From NCBI GenBank assembly GCA_009738435.1, contig CP046522.1, positions 217,249 through 281,248 of the forward strand: DNA of 64,000 bases. The letters run 5' to 3'. This document shows, piece after piece, positions 37,401 through 45,960 of this stretch. Under the pieces are notes generated by a model that saw only the letters and a list, made by a program, of their open reading frames with translations, searched no databases and was not told the origin of the DNA. Every line of letters starts with the position of its first letter. The first letter of the stretch is position 1. This DNA is from Clostridium bovifaecis (GTDB taxonomy: Bacteria; Bacillota; Clostridia; Clostridiales; Clostridiaceae). Position numbers and translations under genes: made by a program.

Positions 37401-37926
37401 TTACTATTCTCATGCCGCGACCACCGCCGCCGGCAGCAGCCTTTAACATAATTGGGTATCCGCAAGATGCAGCAAATTCAATGGCTTCTTCCTCAGAGGT
37501 TACAGGTTTTTCTACTCCAGGGATGGTAGGTACCCCAACTTGTTGAGCTACAATTTTAGATTTTATTTTGTCACCTAGCTTTTCCATCATTTCTGAAGTA
37601 GGGCCGATGAATTCTATACCAGCATCTTGGCACTTTTTGGCGAATTCTGCATTTTCAGAAAGAAAGCCGTAACCAGGATGAATAGCATCAACGCCCTTTT
37701 TTAAGGCTAAGTTAATTATTTCATCAATGTTTAAATAAGCTTCAATGGGGCCTTGGTTTTTTCCAATTAAATAAGCCTCATCAGCCTTAGTTCTAAATAA
37801 AGAAACCTTATCTTCTTCTGAATATATAGCAACGGTTCTCAATCCCAACTCATTACAAGCTCTAAAAATTCTAATAGCAATTTCACCCCTGTTTGCTACT
37901 AAAACTCTTTTAAATTTTTTTATCAT
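34492..37926 (-). CDS. pyc: pyruvate carboxylase
   Basis: 1144 residues, full length, from ATG 37926 with GGGGGATT 6 bases upstream. Biotin carboxylase and ATP-grasp (about 1-450) begin RVLVANRGEIAIRIFRAC and include AAAGGGGRGMRIV and the EMNPRIQVEHTVTE signature. The carboxyltransferase barrel (about 530-800) starts TDTTMRDAHQSLMATRMR, with HLHTHDTTGNG. The C-terminal biotinyl domain has IEAMKMETN with Lys1110 as the biotin site. Converts pyruvate, bicarbonate and ATP to oxaloacetate, the anaplerotic step that feeds aspartate, glutamate and hence the arginine genes to the left. Monocistronic. Confidence 0.97.
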   Translation of the reverse strand: MIKKFKRVLVANRGEIAIRIFRACNELGLRTVAIYSEEDKVSLFRTKADEAYLIGKNQGPIEAYLNIDEIINLALKKGVDAIHPGYGFLSENAEFAKKCQDAGIEFIGPTSEMMEKLGDKIKSKIVAQQVGVPTIPGVEKPVTSEEEAIEFAASCGYPIMLKAAAGGGGRGMRIVRNEEELLPAFRSAKNEAKKAFGIDDIFIEKYLEKPKHIEVQILGDKHGNIVHLYERDCSIQRRHQKVIEFTPAFALSEEKREEICSDALKIANYVGYRSAGTLEFLVDMHGNHYFIEMNPRIQVEHTVTEMTTGIDIVQSQILIAMGYPLSCPEIGIKSQNDVKPHGFAIQCRITTEDPSNNFAPDTGKIDVYRTGSGFGVRLDGGNGFTGAVISPYYDSLLVKTTTWARTFEDAIRKSLRSMKELTISGIKTNVGFLINVLNHPTFAEGKCNTGFIEENKELLNIASKEDREYNILRYIGEKVINETRGVKKDFDVPQVPRVTIPSNLSGTKQILDEKGPEALVSWIKSQEKLLLTDTTMRDAHQSLMATRMRTTDMVKVAKATSVLEKDLFSLEMWGGATFDVAYRFLKESPWIRLQELRKRIPNVLFQMLVRGSNGVGYKNYPDNVIREFIDESAASGIDVFRIFDSLNWLKGMEVAIDQTLKNNKIAEACICYTGDILDSSRDKYSLEYYVNKAKEIEKMGAHILGIKDMSALLKPYAAHKLVKALKNEISLPIHLHTHDTTGNGVATIIMAAEAGVDIVDTALNSMAGLTSQPALNSVVAALENTRRAIGIDVDGLQRLSDYWAAVRPVYEKFESGLKSGSTEIYKYEIPGGQYSNLKPQVESFGLGHRFDEVKEAYKKVNALVGDIVKVTPSSKMVGDLAIFMVQNNLTPENILERGKDMAFPDSVVSYFKGMMGQPEGGFPTELQKIVLKGEAAITCRPGELLPPEDFEYIADGLRKYFKIEPTRQDVLSYALYPDVFEGYLKYIKEYGDLSRMGSDIYFHGLREGETCEIEIEDGKTMIIKLLEISKLDAESNRTLYFEVDGNRREIKIKDKSTNTNTVQTAAIQMADSNDPLQIGSSIPGTVLKVLVKAGDEVKENDSLIVIEAMKMETNITASANGKIDSILVKEGQQVKSGELLIKLK

Positions 37927-38228
37927 TTTCAATCCCCCTTTATTAGTTATATGTATGTAAGTGTTGCAACTTTTGCTATTTGATAAATTCAAAAATTTGA
38001 ATAATATTATTATATGAGTTCAAAGATTATTTCAATTGCATATTTAAAAAAATTCACTTGCAAAATTCATAATTATTAACCTGGAAATCTTGGAAATATA
38101 AACAAAAAAGTAGTGTAATATTATAGAATTTAGAGCTATAATATTGAGTGTTAATTGTATACTTTATAGTATGTGAAATTATATAGGTTGATAACCTAAG
38201 AAAATTGCGAAATTATTTTCCATTTTGG
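37927..38228. promoter_or_regulatory. divergent intergenic region with a short palindrome
   Basis: About 300 bases between pyc and the next plus-strand gene. TAGGTT-GAT-AACCTA (38184-38198) is a perfect inverted repeat that could be an operator. Otherwise AT-rich with nothing recognised. Confidence 0.35.
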
Positions 38229-38251
38229 AGGATTTTGTTTCGCAAAATCCT
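38229..38251 (+). repeat. hairpin just upstream of a GTG start
   Basis: AGGATTTTG/CAAAATCCT with loop TTTCG, 20 bases before the start codon of the next gene. A near copy (AGGATTTTG-CGACA-CAAAATTCCT) occurs at about 39543-39567. Confidence 0.4.
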
Positions 38252-38272
38252 TATAGGGGGAAAGGTGTTATC

Positions 38273-39082
38273 GTGAATAATAAGATAATTTTAGTGATAT
38301 TACAAGGCTTAAGTTATGGGGCGGCCACATTAAGCATGGGTTATATGAATGAACTTGTAAAAACAGGCGAAGCAGAATTTTATACTGTAAGTCCAGAGAA
38401 TACGACTTTATCAAAACCTATATATGAAGATATGTTTTATAATACAAGCCTATATGTAAATGCTATGCTTAATCATCAAGTAGTAAAGATACCAGAGAAA
38501 AAAAATATATTTGAATTAGCTAGAGAAAGAGGACTTAAAACAGGAGCGGCTGCTTTTTATTGGGCCAGTGAAGCCTACAATAAGGAAAAAATCAATGAAA
38601 CTGAATTTAAATTAGAGTTTGATGAGGACTCTAACATTCAATATGGGAGTTTTTATTCTGATGCCTCTTATCCAGATCATAGCGTATTTAGTGATTCTGA
38701 GTTTATAAGAAAAAAGTATAATCCTAATTTGCTTTTAGTACATGCTATGGGGATTGCTTATGCAATTTATAAATTCGGGTTAAACTCGCAGGAATATTAC
38801 GATAAGGTTTTAGAAATTCACAATACCCTTGAGTTAGTAATTCCAATGTGGCTAGAAGCTGGGTATGGAGTAATTGTTACTACAGAAAACAGACTGGATG
38901 ATAAGGATGTATGGGATAAAGAAGAGATAGTTCCTTTATGGATTATAGGAGAGGAATTTGAAAAGACTAAGTTAGGCAGCAAAGTTTCAAAAATTGGCAT
39001 AACTGAGGCTATATGTGACGTGTTGAATATAAAGAAAAGAGAAAAATTTATAAACTGTAATGTAACAGGAGCAGAATTTTAG
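38273..39082 (+). CDS. alkaline phosphatase/phosphodiesterase superfamily protein
   Basis: 269 residues from GTG 38273, preceded by GGGGGAAAGGTG. Type I phosphodiesterase/nucleotide pyrophosphatase-like layout: IILVILQGLSYGAATLSMG, a central region with PIYEDMFYNTSLYVNAMLNHQ, FARERGLKTGAAAFYWAS-like segment, NPNLLLVHAMGIAYAIYKFG and GYGVIVTTENRLDD. The canonical metal-binding Asp-Gly and nucleophile Thr at the N-terminus and the D-H pair near the end are poorly matched (LQGLSYG; TTENRLDD), so activity may be altered. Cytoplasmic. A strong terminator follows; monocistronic. Family call is moderate. Confidence 0.7.
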   Translation: MNNKIILVILQGLSYGAATLSMGYMNELVKTGEAEFYTVSPENTTLSKPIYEDMFYNTSLYVNAMLNHQVVKIPEKKNIFELARERGLKTGAAAFYWASEAYNKEKINETEFKLEFDEDSNIQYGSFYSDASYPDHSVFSDSEFIRKKYNPNLLLVHAMGIAYAIYKFGLNSQEYYDKVLEIHNTLELVIPMWLEAGYGVIVTTENRLDDKDVWDKEEIVPLWIIGEEFEKTKLGSKVSKIGITEAICDVLNIKKREKFINCNVTGAEF

Positions 39083-39090
39083 TATTTAAG

Positions 39091-39134
39091 AAGGATTACA
39101 ATAACAAGTCTGGAGTTATTGTAATCCTTTTTTA
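39091..39134 (+). terminator. intrinsic terminator
   Basis: Perfect 15-base arms (39091-39105, 39115-39129), then TTTTTATT. Confidence 0.88.
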
Positions 39135-39476
39135 TTAGGTAGGGGTATTATCTTTATTTTTTAGTTCTTGAATTTTGTCTTTCATTTCTTTTATGCTGCT
39201 TTTTAATTTAATAACATAATCACAATCTTCGACTAGCTCAGGGTCTATATATAACCCGTTTTCATGTTTTTCACATAGCTTCCTCCCGATTTCCGCATAA
39301 ACATCTTTCATCTTTGATTCCTCAGAAGTTACGGATACTGCAAGCTTTGAAATTTCTATAAGGTCAGTTGATTTTTTAGCGACTACAGCAGAACCCTCCT
39401 TAGCGGTCTGGGCAACAGTAGAAGCCGTATCCACAGCGGTTTGTTTTAATTTAGAGAATGTATTTTTAAAATCCAT
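39135..39476 (-). CDS. small helical protein of unknown function
   Basis: 113 residues. N-terminal amphipathic stretch KLKQTAVDTASTVAQTAKEGS, a middle helix with YAEIGRKLCEKHENG and a C-terminal coiled coil IKLKSSIKEMKDKIQELKNK. The layout (helix, YxxIGxxxxE, coiled coil) is seen in clostridial proteins that end in a zinc ribbon; here the ribbon is absent. No signal. AAAGGGGGAT before ATG. Function unknown. Confidence 0.78.
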   Translation of the reverse strand: MDFKNTFSKLKQTAVDTASTVAQTAKEGSAVVAKKSTDLIEISKLAVSVTSEESKMKDVYAEIGRKLCEKHENGLYIDPELVEDCDYVIKLKSSIKEMKDKIQELKNKDNTPT

Positions 39477-39539
39477 AATATGATCCCCCTTTTAAGGTTT
39501 TTATAATTATAATATGTTATAATTATATTATAAGCAAGA

Positions 39540-39660
39540 TAGAAGGATTTTGCGACACAAAATTCCTTCTAGTGGAGCAGTGGAGGCACTAAAATGCTTA
39601 GTGGAGAAGTGGAGATGTATTTTTTAAAAAAGTCTCCACTATCTCCACTTCTCCATTAAT
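39540..39660. repeat. compound hairpin of the dispersed family
   Basis: AAGGATTTTG/CAAAATTCCTT hairpin, then purine-rich TGGAGAAGTGGAGA whose perfect complement TCTCCACTTCTCCA follows after a T/A-rich loop (39601-39656). Plain copies of AGTGGAG recur within the left arm. Confidence 0.5.
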
Positions 39661-39720
39661 AAAATTGCAGTATGAAATTTTTGCAGGTTGTTTTGAATTT
39701 TATGTATGGGGGGTAATAAA

Positions 39721-40152
39721 ATGAATATAGCATTTTTTCTTACGCCAAAAAAAGATGTGATATACGAAAAAGAAAATTCTACTATGAGGCAAGTACTAGA
39801 GAGAATGGAGTATCATAGATATACGGCAATTCCTATTATTGATGGCAAGGGAAGATATATAGGTACTATAACAGAGGGAGATTTGCTATGGAAGCTAAAA
39901 AATACTCCAGATTTAAACTTTAAAAACACTGATAAGGTAAGGTTGTGGGATATACCTAGACGTATGAATAATACTCCAGTAAACATACAGGCTGATATTG
40001 AAGACCTAATGACCCTTGCTGTAAACCAAAACTTTGTGCCAGTAGTTGATGATGAAGGGGTATTTATAGGAATAATAAAGAGAAGTGAGATTATTAGCTA
40101 CTACTATAATAAAGCATTTGAAAGACAGGAGGCAGCAGCTAGCAATCAATAA
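39721..40152 (+). CDS. CBS-domain pair protein
   Basis: 143 residues from ATG 39721 (GGGGGG 7 bases upstream; ATG 39706 is within it). Two CBS motifs: HRYTAIPIIDGKGRYIGTITEGDLLW (about 27-52) and NQNFVPVVDDEGVFIGIIKRSEII (about 104-128). CBS pairs sense adenosyl ligands; this stand-alone protein is of the type that may control transporters or enzymes, partner unknown. Ends 90 bases before the TPP-riboswitch promoter of tenA. Confidence 0.88.
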   Translation: MNIAFFLTPKKDVIYEKENSTMRQVLERMEYHRYTAIPIIDGKGRYIGTITEGDLLWKLKNTPDLNFKNTDKVRLWDIPRRMNNTPVNIQADIEDLMTLAVNQNFVPVVDDEGVFIGIIKRSEIISYYYNKAFERQEAAASNQ

Positions 40153-40206
40153 TCGGGCTAAGGAAGGCTGAAGTCTAAAAAATATAAGATAAGTAGAAAA
40201 TCATCA

Positions 40207-40235
40207 TTGACATTAATTTGTTTAAAGTATAAAAT
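40207..40235 (+). promoter_or_regulatory. promoter of the tenA operon
   Basis: TTGACA, 17-base spacer, TAAAAT; starts transcription just before the TPP riboswitch. Confidence 0.6.
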
Positions 40236-40242
40236 TTAGTCA

Positions 40243-40326
40243 TGTACTAGGGGTGCCATTATGGCTGAGATGAATTATTCAGACCCTTTGAACCTGCACT
40301 GGGTAATGCCAGCGAAGGGAAGTTAT
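40243..40326 (+). ncRNA. TPP riboswitch (THI element)
   Basis: Diagnostic blocks in order: GGGGTGCC, GCTGAGATGA, GACCCTTTGAACCTG, CTGGGTAATGCCAGCG and AAGGGAA. It precedes tenA by about 105 bases. No strong terminator follows, so control of translation or a weaker terminator is likely. Thiamine pyrophosphate binding should switch off the salvage operon. Confidence 0.95.
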
Positions 40327-40430
40327 AAGATAATATAAAAGCTAAATCTAAAGTTTATGCGGATTTACAATTATTAGATTATTAACTCTTTTCGATGGTA
40401 TGCCAAATACTGTTTGAAAGGAGTTTTTTT

Positions 40431-41099
40431 ATGGAGTTTTCACAAAGATTATTTTTGAAGGGTAAACCAATTTGGGAAGCATGTCTAGAGCATCCTTTTC
40501 TAAAAGAACTTAGTAATGGTACTCTGGAGGAAGATAAGTTTTGTTTCTACATTAAGCAGGATTATGTTTACTTAATAGACTATATAAAGATTTTTGCATT
40601 AGGTATGGTTAAGGCGGATTCCTTAGAAGATATGCAAGCTTTTTCTAAATGTGCAAATGTTATAGTTAATATTGAGATGGATGCGCATATCGAATATGCT
40701 AAAAAGTTTGGAATAACTAAAGAAGAGCTTGAGAATACAAAACCAAACGCAAGTAATTTATCATACACTAAGTTTATGCTTCAAACATCTACAGAAGGAT
40801 CTTTACCTGAGCTAGTAGCTGCATTACTCCCTTGTATGTGGAGTTATGCACTTATTGGCAAAACCTTAGCTAAGAATAAGAAAGCATTAGAGCATCCTCT
40901 TTACAAAGAATGGATACTTACTTACGCAAATGAAGAATATAATAGGGAAAATGACTGGTGTATTAAGTTAATGGATAAAGTAGCTGAAGGTCTTCCAGAA
41001 AGGCAACTCAAAAAACTAGAGAAGATTTTCATCATATCTTCAAAGTATGAATATATGTTTTGGGATGGATGTTATAAAAAAGAAAGTTGGGTCATTTAG
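40431..41099 (+). CDS. tenA: TenA family aminopyrimidine aminohydrolase / thiaminase II
   Basis: 222 residues from ATG 40431 (GAAAGGAG at 8 bases). All-helical TenA fold: WEACLEHPFLKELSNGTL, FYIKQDYVYLIDYIKIFALG, and the active-site Cys in LVAALLPCMWSYALIG, with a late EYNRENDWCIKLMD. Deaminates or hydrolyses thiamine breakdown products to HMP for salvage. Under a TPP riboswitch and directly fused in an operon with the three ABC transporter genes; stop TAG is immediately followed by the next ATG. Confidence 0.94.
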   Translation: MEFSQRLFLKGKPIWEACLEHPFLKELSNGTLEEDKFCFYIKQDYVYLIDYIKIFALGMVKADSLEDMQAFSKCANVIVNIEMDAHIEYAKKFGITKEELENTKPNASNLSYTKFMLQTSTEGSLPELVAALLPCMWSYALIGKTLAKNKKALEHPLYKEWILTYANEEYNRENDWCIKLMDKVAEGLPERQLKKLEKIFIISSKYEYMFWDGCYKKESWVI

Positions 41100-41864
41100 A
41101 TGAAGGCACTAGAAATAAGCAATTTATCATTTAGATATAGAGATTCGGATAGACGTATTATTGATGATTTGTCCTTTAGTATGGATAAAAATGAGTTTGT
41201 CACGATTATTGCGCCAAGCGGAACAGGTAAGACTACTCTTTTTAGATTAATTTTAGGATTACTAAAGCCAATAGAAGGAAGCATTCACATAGGAAGTGAT
41301 GCTAATAAGAATATTATAGGTTATATGCCTCAAAAGGATTCATTAATGCCATGGAGAAATATCCTTGATAATACATCAGTAGGACTTGAGCTGAATGGCT
41401 ATAGTAGGAAGGAAGCAAGGAGAATAGCAGCTACATATTTCGAAGATTTCGGACTTAAAGGCACTGAAAAGTCTTATCCCCATGAATTATCAGGTGGCAT
41501 GAGACAAAGAGCTTCATTTTTAAGAGCCATAGTAAATAAACCTGCTTTACTTTTATTGGATGAGCCATTTTCTTCTTTAGATGCACTAACTAGAAGAAAG
41601 ATGCAAGCATGGTTGCTAGAACTTTGCCAAAAGGAAAAAAATACTGTATTTATGATAACCCATGATATTGACGAGGCTTTACTTCTATCTGACAGGATAC
41701 TCATTTGTACTGAGCTTCCATATAAAAGGCTAAAGTCTATAGATGTCAATATTAAAAGACCTAGAACCTATGAAACAACGCTTTCTAGTGAATTTATAGA
41801 GATAAAAAGATCTATTCTGAATATACTTGATGTGCTAGAAAAGAAAGGGGGAGATAGAGGATGA
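41100..41864 (+). CDS. thiZ: ABC transporter ATP-binding protein for HMP precursor
   Basis: 254 residues. Walker A APSGTGKTTLF, Q-loop MPQKDSLMPWRN, signature LSGGMRQRASFLR, Walker B LLLLDEPFSSLD and switch His in MITHDIDEA. Belongs to the nitrate/taurine/pyrimidine-type (NrtD/SsuB/ThiZ) branch. Powers the ThiXY importer. Starts at the base after the tenA stop and overlaps the permease gene by 4 bases. Confidence 0.93.
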   Translation: MKALEISNLSFRYRDSDRRIIDDLSFSMDKNEFVTIIAPSGTGKTTLFRLILGLLKPIEGSIHIGSDANKNIIGYMPQKDSLMPWRNILDNTSVGLELNGYSRKEARRIAATYFEDFGLKGTEKSYPHELSGGMRQRASFLRAIVNKPALLLLDEPFSSLDALTRRKMQAWLLELCQKEKNTVFMITHDIDEALLLSDRILICTELPYKRLKSIDVNIKRPRTYETTLSSEFIEIKRSILNILDVLEKKGGDRG

Positions 41865-42643
41865 AGAAGCTTAAAGAATATACATTCCCTCTAATATTTC
41901 TAGTGATTATACTTTTTGCTTGGGAGTTTTTAGTACCATATTTTAAAGTGCCTAATTACATTATACCTAGATTTTCTAAGGTCATTGAGGCCTTGTGGAC
42001 TCAAAAACAATTATTATACAGACATTCATTAGTAACCTTAGGAGAAGCGATACTTGGACTTATTATATCTGTAGTCATAGGTATATCTTGTGCCTTATCT
42101 ATATACCTTTGGAGGAATGTAGGGAAAACGCTATATCCAATTATAATATTTTCCCAAACAATCCCTACTATAGCCTTATCTCCTATTATGATTATGTGGT
42201 TTGGCTATACTGTATGGTCAAAGGTAGCAGTAGTAGTATTATTTTGTTTCTTTCCTATAGTTATAAGCACATTAGATGGATTGAATAGTGTAGACAAAGA
42301 TTTAGAGGATGTTTTAAAAGCCTTAGGAGGAAGTAAATTTCAAATATTTTTTAAGCTTCACATGAATTCTGTACTACCTAATTTCTTAAGTAGTTTCAAG
42401 ATAGCTGCTACTTATAGTGTTGCAGGAGCTACCATAGGAGAGTGGTTGGGAGCTGAAAAGGGCTTGGGCATATATGTAAAAAGAGTAGCTGGGATGTTAC
42501 AATCGGATTCGGTTTTTGCAGGAGTGTTGGTTTTATCATTTTTAGGATTACTCCTATTTTCAATAGGATTTTTACTAGAAAAGATTTTATTAAAATATAG
42601 AAAAGGATTAAAGGAGGATAATTATGAGACTAAAAAAAACTAG
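41861..42643 (+). CDS. thiX: ABC transporter permease for HMP precursor
   Basis: 260 residues with about six membrane segments (first about 8-26). The cytoplasmic EAA loop is KALGGSKFQIFFKLHMNSVLPNFLSSFK (about 160-187), contacting the ATPase. Type of the taurine/nitrate/ThiX importers. Overlaps thiZ by 4 bases and thiY by 20, so all three are translated together. Confidence 0.93.
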   Translation: MKKLKEYTFPLIFLVIILFAWEFLVPYFKVPNYIIPRFSKVIEALWTQKQLLYRHSLVTLGEAILGLIISVVIGISCALSIYLWRNVGKTLYPIIIFSQTIPTIALSPIMIMWFGYTVWSKVAVVVLFCFFPIVISTLDGLNSVDKDLEDVLKALGGSKFQIFFKLHMNSVLPNFLSSFKIAATYSVAGATIGEWLGAEKGLGIYVKRVAGMLQSDSVFAGVLVLSFLGLLLFSIGFLLEKILLKYRKGLKEDNYETKKN

Positions 42644-43628
42644 TATATTGTTAGTAATGGTTATGCTATTTAGTTTAGTATTAAGCGCGTGCTCTAGTAA
42701 TTCCAATAATAAGAAAGAGGAAAGCACTGCGAAAGAGTTAAAAGAAGTTAATGTTCTTTTAGATTGGTATCCAAATGCAGTACATTCATTCTTATATGCG
42801 GCAGAGAACCAAGGATATTTTAAAGAAGCAGGTTTAAAGGTTAATCTAATTACACCAGCAGGTACTGATGATGGACTTAAATTAGTAGCGGCTAATAAGG
42901 CTGATTTAGCTATAAGCTACCCAAAACAACTCATCTTAGCTAGGGGCGAAAACATTCCTGTTAAGTCAGTTGGAGCAATAGTTAGAAGCTCGTTAAATCA
43001 GCTTATGATTCGCAGCGATTCAGGAATTAAAACATTAAAAGATTTAGAAGGAAAAAAGGTAGGATTCCCATCCTTTGATATCGATAAAGAAACAGTAAAA
43101 ACAATGGTTGAAAAGTCTGGCGGAGATCCGTCAAAGGTTGAATTTGTAGATGTAGGTTATGATTTAATGGCTGGTATTGAAGCTAAAAGAGTTGATGGAA
43201 TTATAGGTGGATATATCAATCATGAAAAGATTTTGCTTGAAAAACAAGGTATTAAGTTAGATACTTTTAATCCAGTAAATTTTGGGGTACCAAACAACTA
43301 TGAATTAGTATTTGTAGCTAGTGACGATGCAGTTAAGAATAATAATGATATTATACAAGCTTTCTTAGAGGCAGCTAAAAAGGGATTTGAATATACTAAA
43401 AATAACCCTGATAAAGCCTTAGATTTAATATTAAAGGTTCAAAATGAAAGCTTCCCACTTGACCCAGAGATAGAAAAGAAGGGCTTAGAAATACTAATGC
43501 CTCTAATGGAGAATGAGAATGGTAAATTCTTAAGCCAAGATGAAGAAAACTGGGATAACAATATTAAGTGGTTACAAGAAAAGAATTTACTTAAAGCAAA
43601 GGTTGAAAGTAAAGATCTAATCAAATAA
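42624..43628 (+). CDS. thiY: ABC transporter substrate-binding lipoprotein for HMP precursor
   Basis: 334 residues. Lipoprotein signal peptide ending LVLSACSSNSNN (lipobox Cys at about 23). The mature part is of the NMT1/ThiY type, with NVLLDWYPNAVHSFLYAAENQGYFKEAGLKV and VGFPSFDIDKETVKTM, typical of binders of N-formyl-4-amino-5-aminomethyl-2-methylpyrimidine (FAMP) from degraded thiamine. With TenA this gives a complete thiamine-pyrimidine salvage unit; thiazole genes are not here. GGAGGATAATT precedes ATG. Confidence 0.94.
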   Translation: MRLKKTSILLVMVMLFSLVLSACSSNSNNKKEESTAKELKEVNVLLDWYPNAVHSFLYAAENQGYFKEAGLKVNLITPAGTDDGLKLVAANKADLAISYPKQLILARGENIPVKSVGAIVRSSLNQLMIRSDSGIKTLKDLEGKKVGFPSFDIDKETVKTMVEKSGGDPSKVEFVDVGYDLMAGIEAKRVDGIIGGYINHEKILLEKQGIKLDTFNPVNFGVPNNYELVFVASDDAVKNNNDIIQAFLEAAKKGFEYTKNNPDKALDLILKVQNESFPLDPEIEKKGLEILMPLMENENGKFLSQDEENWDNNIKWLQEKNLLKAKVESKDLIK

Positions 43629-43639
43629 TTTTGTATAAC

Positions 43640-43745
43640 AAAGCTATTTGATTAGCGGCTCAGCAACAGTTAAATAACTGATAGGAGATAGAGTTAGACA
43701 TTAGGGATGCAGTCAAGAAGTTAGGATTATAGTGAAAAACTAATA
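43640..43745. repeat. GTTAG-rich spacer, dispersed family remnant
   Basis: Words GATAGAGTTAGACATTAGG and GAAGTTAGGATTAT resemble the larger element at 49.4 kb. No gene. Confidence 0.3.
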
Positions 43746-43759
43746 AATAGATAATGTTA

Positions 43760-43795
43760 GAGTGCAAAATCATAATATGTTTTGCACTCTTTTAA
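43760..43795 (+). terminator. intrinsic terminator of the tenA-thiZXY operon
   Basis: GAGTGCAAAA/TTTTGCACTC hairpin, 10-base loop, then TTTTAATTTT; the stop codon is 132 bases upstream. Confidence 0.85.
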
Positions 43796-43923
43796 TTTTA
43801 GATTATATTAGCGGCTAAGAGAAATAAGGTAAAAGTTGTTGTTAGTAAAATATGCTTATCTAATAACAATATAATAAATAATGGCTGTGGATATATTATC
43901 TTTATACCGTAAGCTTTGAACTA

Positions 43924-43949
43924 AAGAAAAATGCTTTCGCATTTTTCTT
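43924..43949 (-). terminator. hairpin abutting the glutamine synthetase stop
   Basis: AAGAAAAATGC/GCATTTTTCTT around TTTC; its 3' arm overlaps the stop codon of glnA. Confidence 0.5.
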
Positions 43950-45846
43950 AGATATCTAGAAGGTTTCTCTTATATTCTCCATAAAGGTCTCTTAACTCAG
44001 CCATTTTAGCGTCCATTTCTATTTGAAGAGCAGATACAGTTTTATGGTCATGATTTTCTACTGATTCTCTTATTCGTGTGAATAAAGATTTTATAGAGTA
44101 AGAATCTTTCATTAAATACAATCTTAATTCATTGACCTTTTGCCATCTAGTAACGTCCACATCAAGAGCTTTAGTGCTATCATGAAGCATTTTATAGCTT
44201 CTGATTTCATCGGCATAATGAGGTATTATTCTACCAGTAATTTCTGTTATCCATCTTCTTTCTACAGCAGTTCTATAGCTCTGTATTAATCTATCAGTAA
44301 ATACGGCTCCTTGTTTTAAGACTTCTAACTTTTCAGGGTAATTATCCAAAGCAACAAGGTTTTCATATACTGTGGCAGGAGCTTTTCCGAACAATCTAAT
44401 TCTCTCTTCTTCGATATAATCTTCAAATACATCATGTTCACTTCTATAGGCTCTGTCTTGTTCTAGATAGTCAGCTTTAACCCCAGCTTCTTTTGAAAGC
44501 TCAGCTAGAAGATCGTCTTCTGTTTTACCCTTAGTTATTGCATAAGTTATACCATCATTGCAAGCCATGAATAAAGTGGCTAAAGCTAGGTAAGTGTTAG
44601 TATGTGGATTTGGCGATCTAAGCTCAAACCTATAAGCAAGAGGAGAACCAATATCACGTATAACACCTACTAGAATCGTTCTATTTCTTGATGGTATATC
44701 TACAGAATGACCAATAGAAGTAACTATACAAATAGGAGCTTCAAAACCAGGTTTTAACCTTCTAAAGGAATCATTTGTAGCAGTTACAAATGGATTTATA
44801 ATTTCGTAGTTTTTCAATACTCCCATTAATGATCCATATCCATAAATACTTAAGAAATGTTTGGATGTTGGAGCAAATAAGTTTATTCTTTTTCCGTTCT
44901 TTAATTTTAAGGCTATGCTTAGGTGGGTATGCTCTCCACTACCAGCTACACCATCCACAGGTTTTGCAAGGAAAGATACATCAAGTCCATGTCTTCTGAA
45001 GGTTTCTTTTACTAAAATTCTTGCAAATAATTCATTGTCTGCCGCTTGAAGAGCATCCGCGTATTTCCAGTCTATTTCAAGCTGTTCCATTATATGAGTA
45101 AGGTTTCCATCCTCGCCAAGGGTAGCTTTAACTCCTCCTACTTCCTTATGACCCATTTCAGCCTCTAGACCATATTTGTCCATTAGCATCAAGGCTTCCT
45201 CAAGAGCAGTTCTAACTACACCTTTTGTTCTAGTCCAGTACTGCTCTTTAAGTACTTGAGAAGTTGAAAGTTCTTCAACATGAGCTTTTTCTTCAGGTGT
45301 TTTTACCCAAAATTCTAATTCTGTTGCAGCGGTAGCCACTATATCTTCAATATCATCGATGCCTATTCCATATACATCTAATAACTCAGGATATTTTCTG
45401 TAAAAATTCATAAGATTTTCTTCAATATTAGAAATGGAAGATTTAAGAATGTGCCTTGAATCTATTGCTTTTTCTTCGTGAATTAAAAAACAAGGGATTC
45501 TAAGAGTACCTACAGGTTTTCCTAATTCTTCGTCAAAGTTTTCAAAATTATAATCCACAAACCAATTAACCTCAGTGTCAGGAACCATATCTACTTTAGC
45601 GTTATTTAGAGTAGCGATTCCAGGAAAAGCTACAGAGGAACCGTCGGTCTGTATTGCACCTTTTAAGAATCCGTTTATGTCATCTAAAAATATCCTCATT
45701 GGGATTTTAGCATCTGTATCATTACCAGATAAATCAATACCTACGACAGATACAAATTTAATTTCAGGATGAGCAGTTAATAATTTTTTTAAAGACTCAT
45801 CTGAATGCTCTTCTTTATGGATGGTGTAAATTAAGTCATTAAACAT
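43948..45846 (-). CDS. glnA: glutamine synthetase, long clostridial form
   Basis: 632 residues from ATG 45846 (AGGAGGATAAAT upstream; a TTG at 45867 is weaker). Catalytic core: TDGSSVAFPG (beta-grasp loop), ATELEFWV with metal Glu, EMGHKEVGGVKATL, GSGEHTHLS (in place of GSG-M-H-x-N-Q-S), NRTILVGVIRDIG and FELRSPNPHTNTYLA. A C-terminal helical extension of about 190 residues beyond the core (including ERRWITEITGRIIPHYADEIRSYK) distinguishes it from 440-residue GSI. Makes glutamine from glutamate and ammonia. Upstream has a 14-base perfect palindrome and no TnrA/GlnR-type box that I recognise. Confidence 0.93.
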   Translation of the reverse strand: MFNDLIYTIHKEEHSDESLKKLLTAHPEIKFVSVVGIDLSGNDTDAKIPMRIFLDDINGFLKGAIQTDGSSVAFPGIATLNNAKVDMVPDTEVNWFVDYNFENFDEELGKPVGTLRIPCFLIHEEKAIDSRHILKSSISNIEENLMNFYRKYPELLDVYGIGIDDIEDIVATAATELEFWVKTPEEKAHVEELSTSQVLKEQYWTRTKGVVRTALEEALMLMDKYGLEAEMGHKEVGGVKATLGEDGNLTHIMEQLEIDWKYADALQAADNELFARILVKETFRRHGLDVSFLAKPVDGVAGSGEHTHLSIALKLKNGKRINLFAPTSKHFLSIYGYGSLMGVLKNYEIINPFVTATNDSFRRLKPGFEAPICIVTSIGHSVDIPSRNRTILVGVIRDIGSPLAYRFELRSPNPHTNTYLALATLFMACNDGITYAITKGKTEDDLLAELSKEAGVKADYLEQDRAYRSEHDVFEDYIEEERIRLFGKAPATVYENLVALDNYPEKLEVLKQGAVFTDRLIQSYRTAVERRWITEITGRIIPHYADEIRSYKMLHDSTKALDVDVTRWQKVNELRLYLMKDSYSIKSLFTRIRESVENHDHKTVSALQIEMDAKMAELRDLYGEYKRNLLDI

Positions 45847-45924
45847 ATTTATCCTCCTATTCAGCAAATGCTTAAAATTTTTTCTAGGGACGTTTATAGT
45901 TTATTATTTTGACGTGCGTTATTT

Positions 45925-45960
45925 TAATAATTATATAAAAATCATATTATATAATTATTA
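45925..45960. promoter_or_regulatory. large palindrome in the glnA-murI divergent region
   Basis: Perfect 14-base arms TAATAATTATATAA/TTATATAATTATTA around 8 bases, about 80 bases upstream of the glnA start. Could be an operator or a leader hairpin; the rest of this 313-base gap is AT-rich with nothing recognised. Confidence 0.4.

Noticed and set aside
34492..37926. Minus-strand pyc as two fused or broken genes
   Set aside because: One uninterrupted 1144-residue frame with biotin carboxylase, carboxyltransferase and biotinyl domains in normal order.
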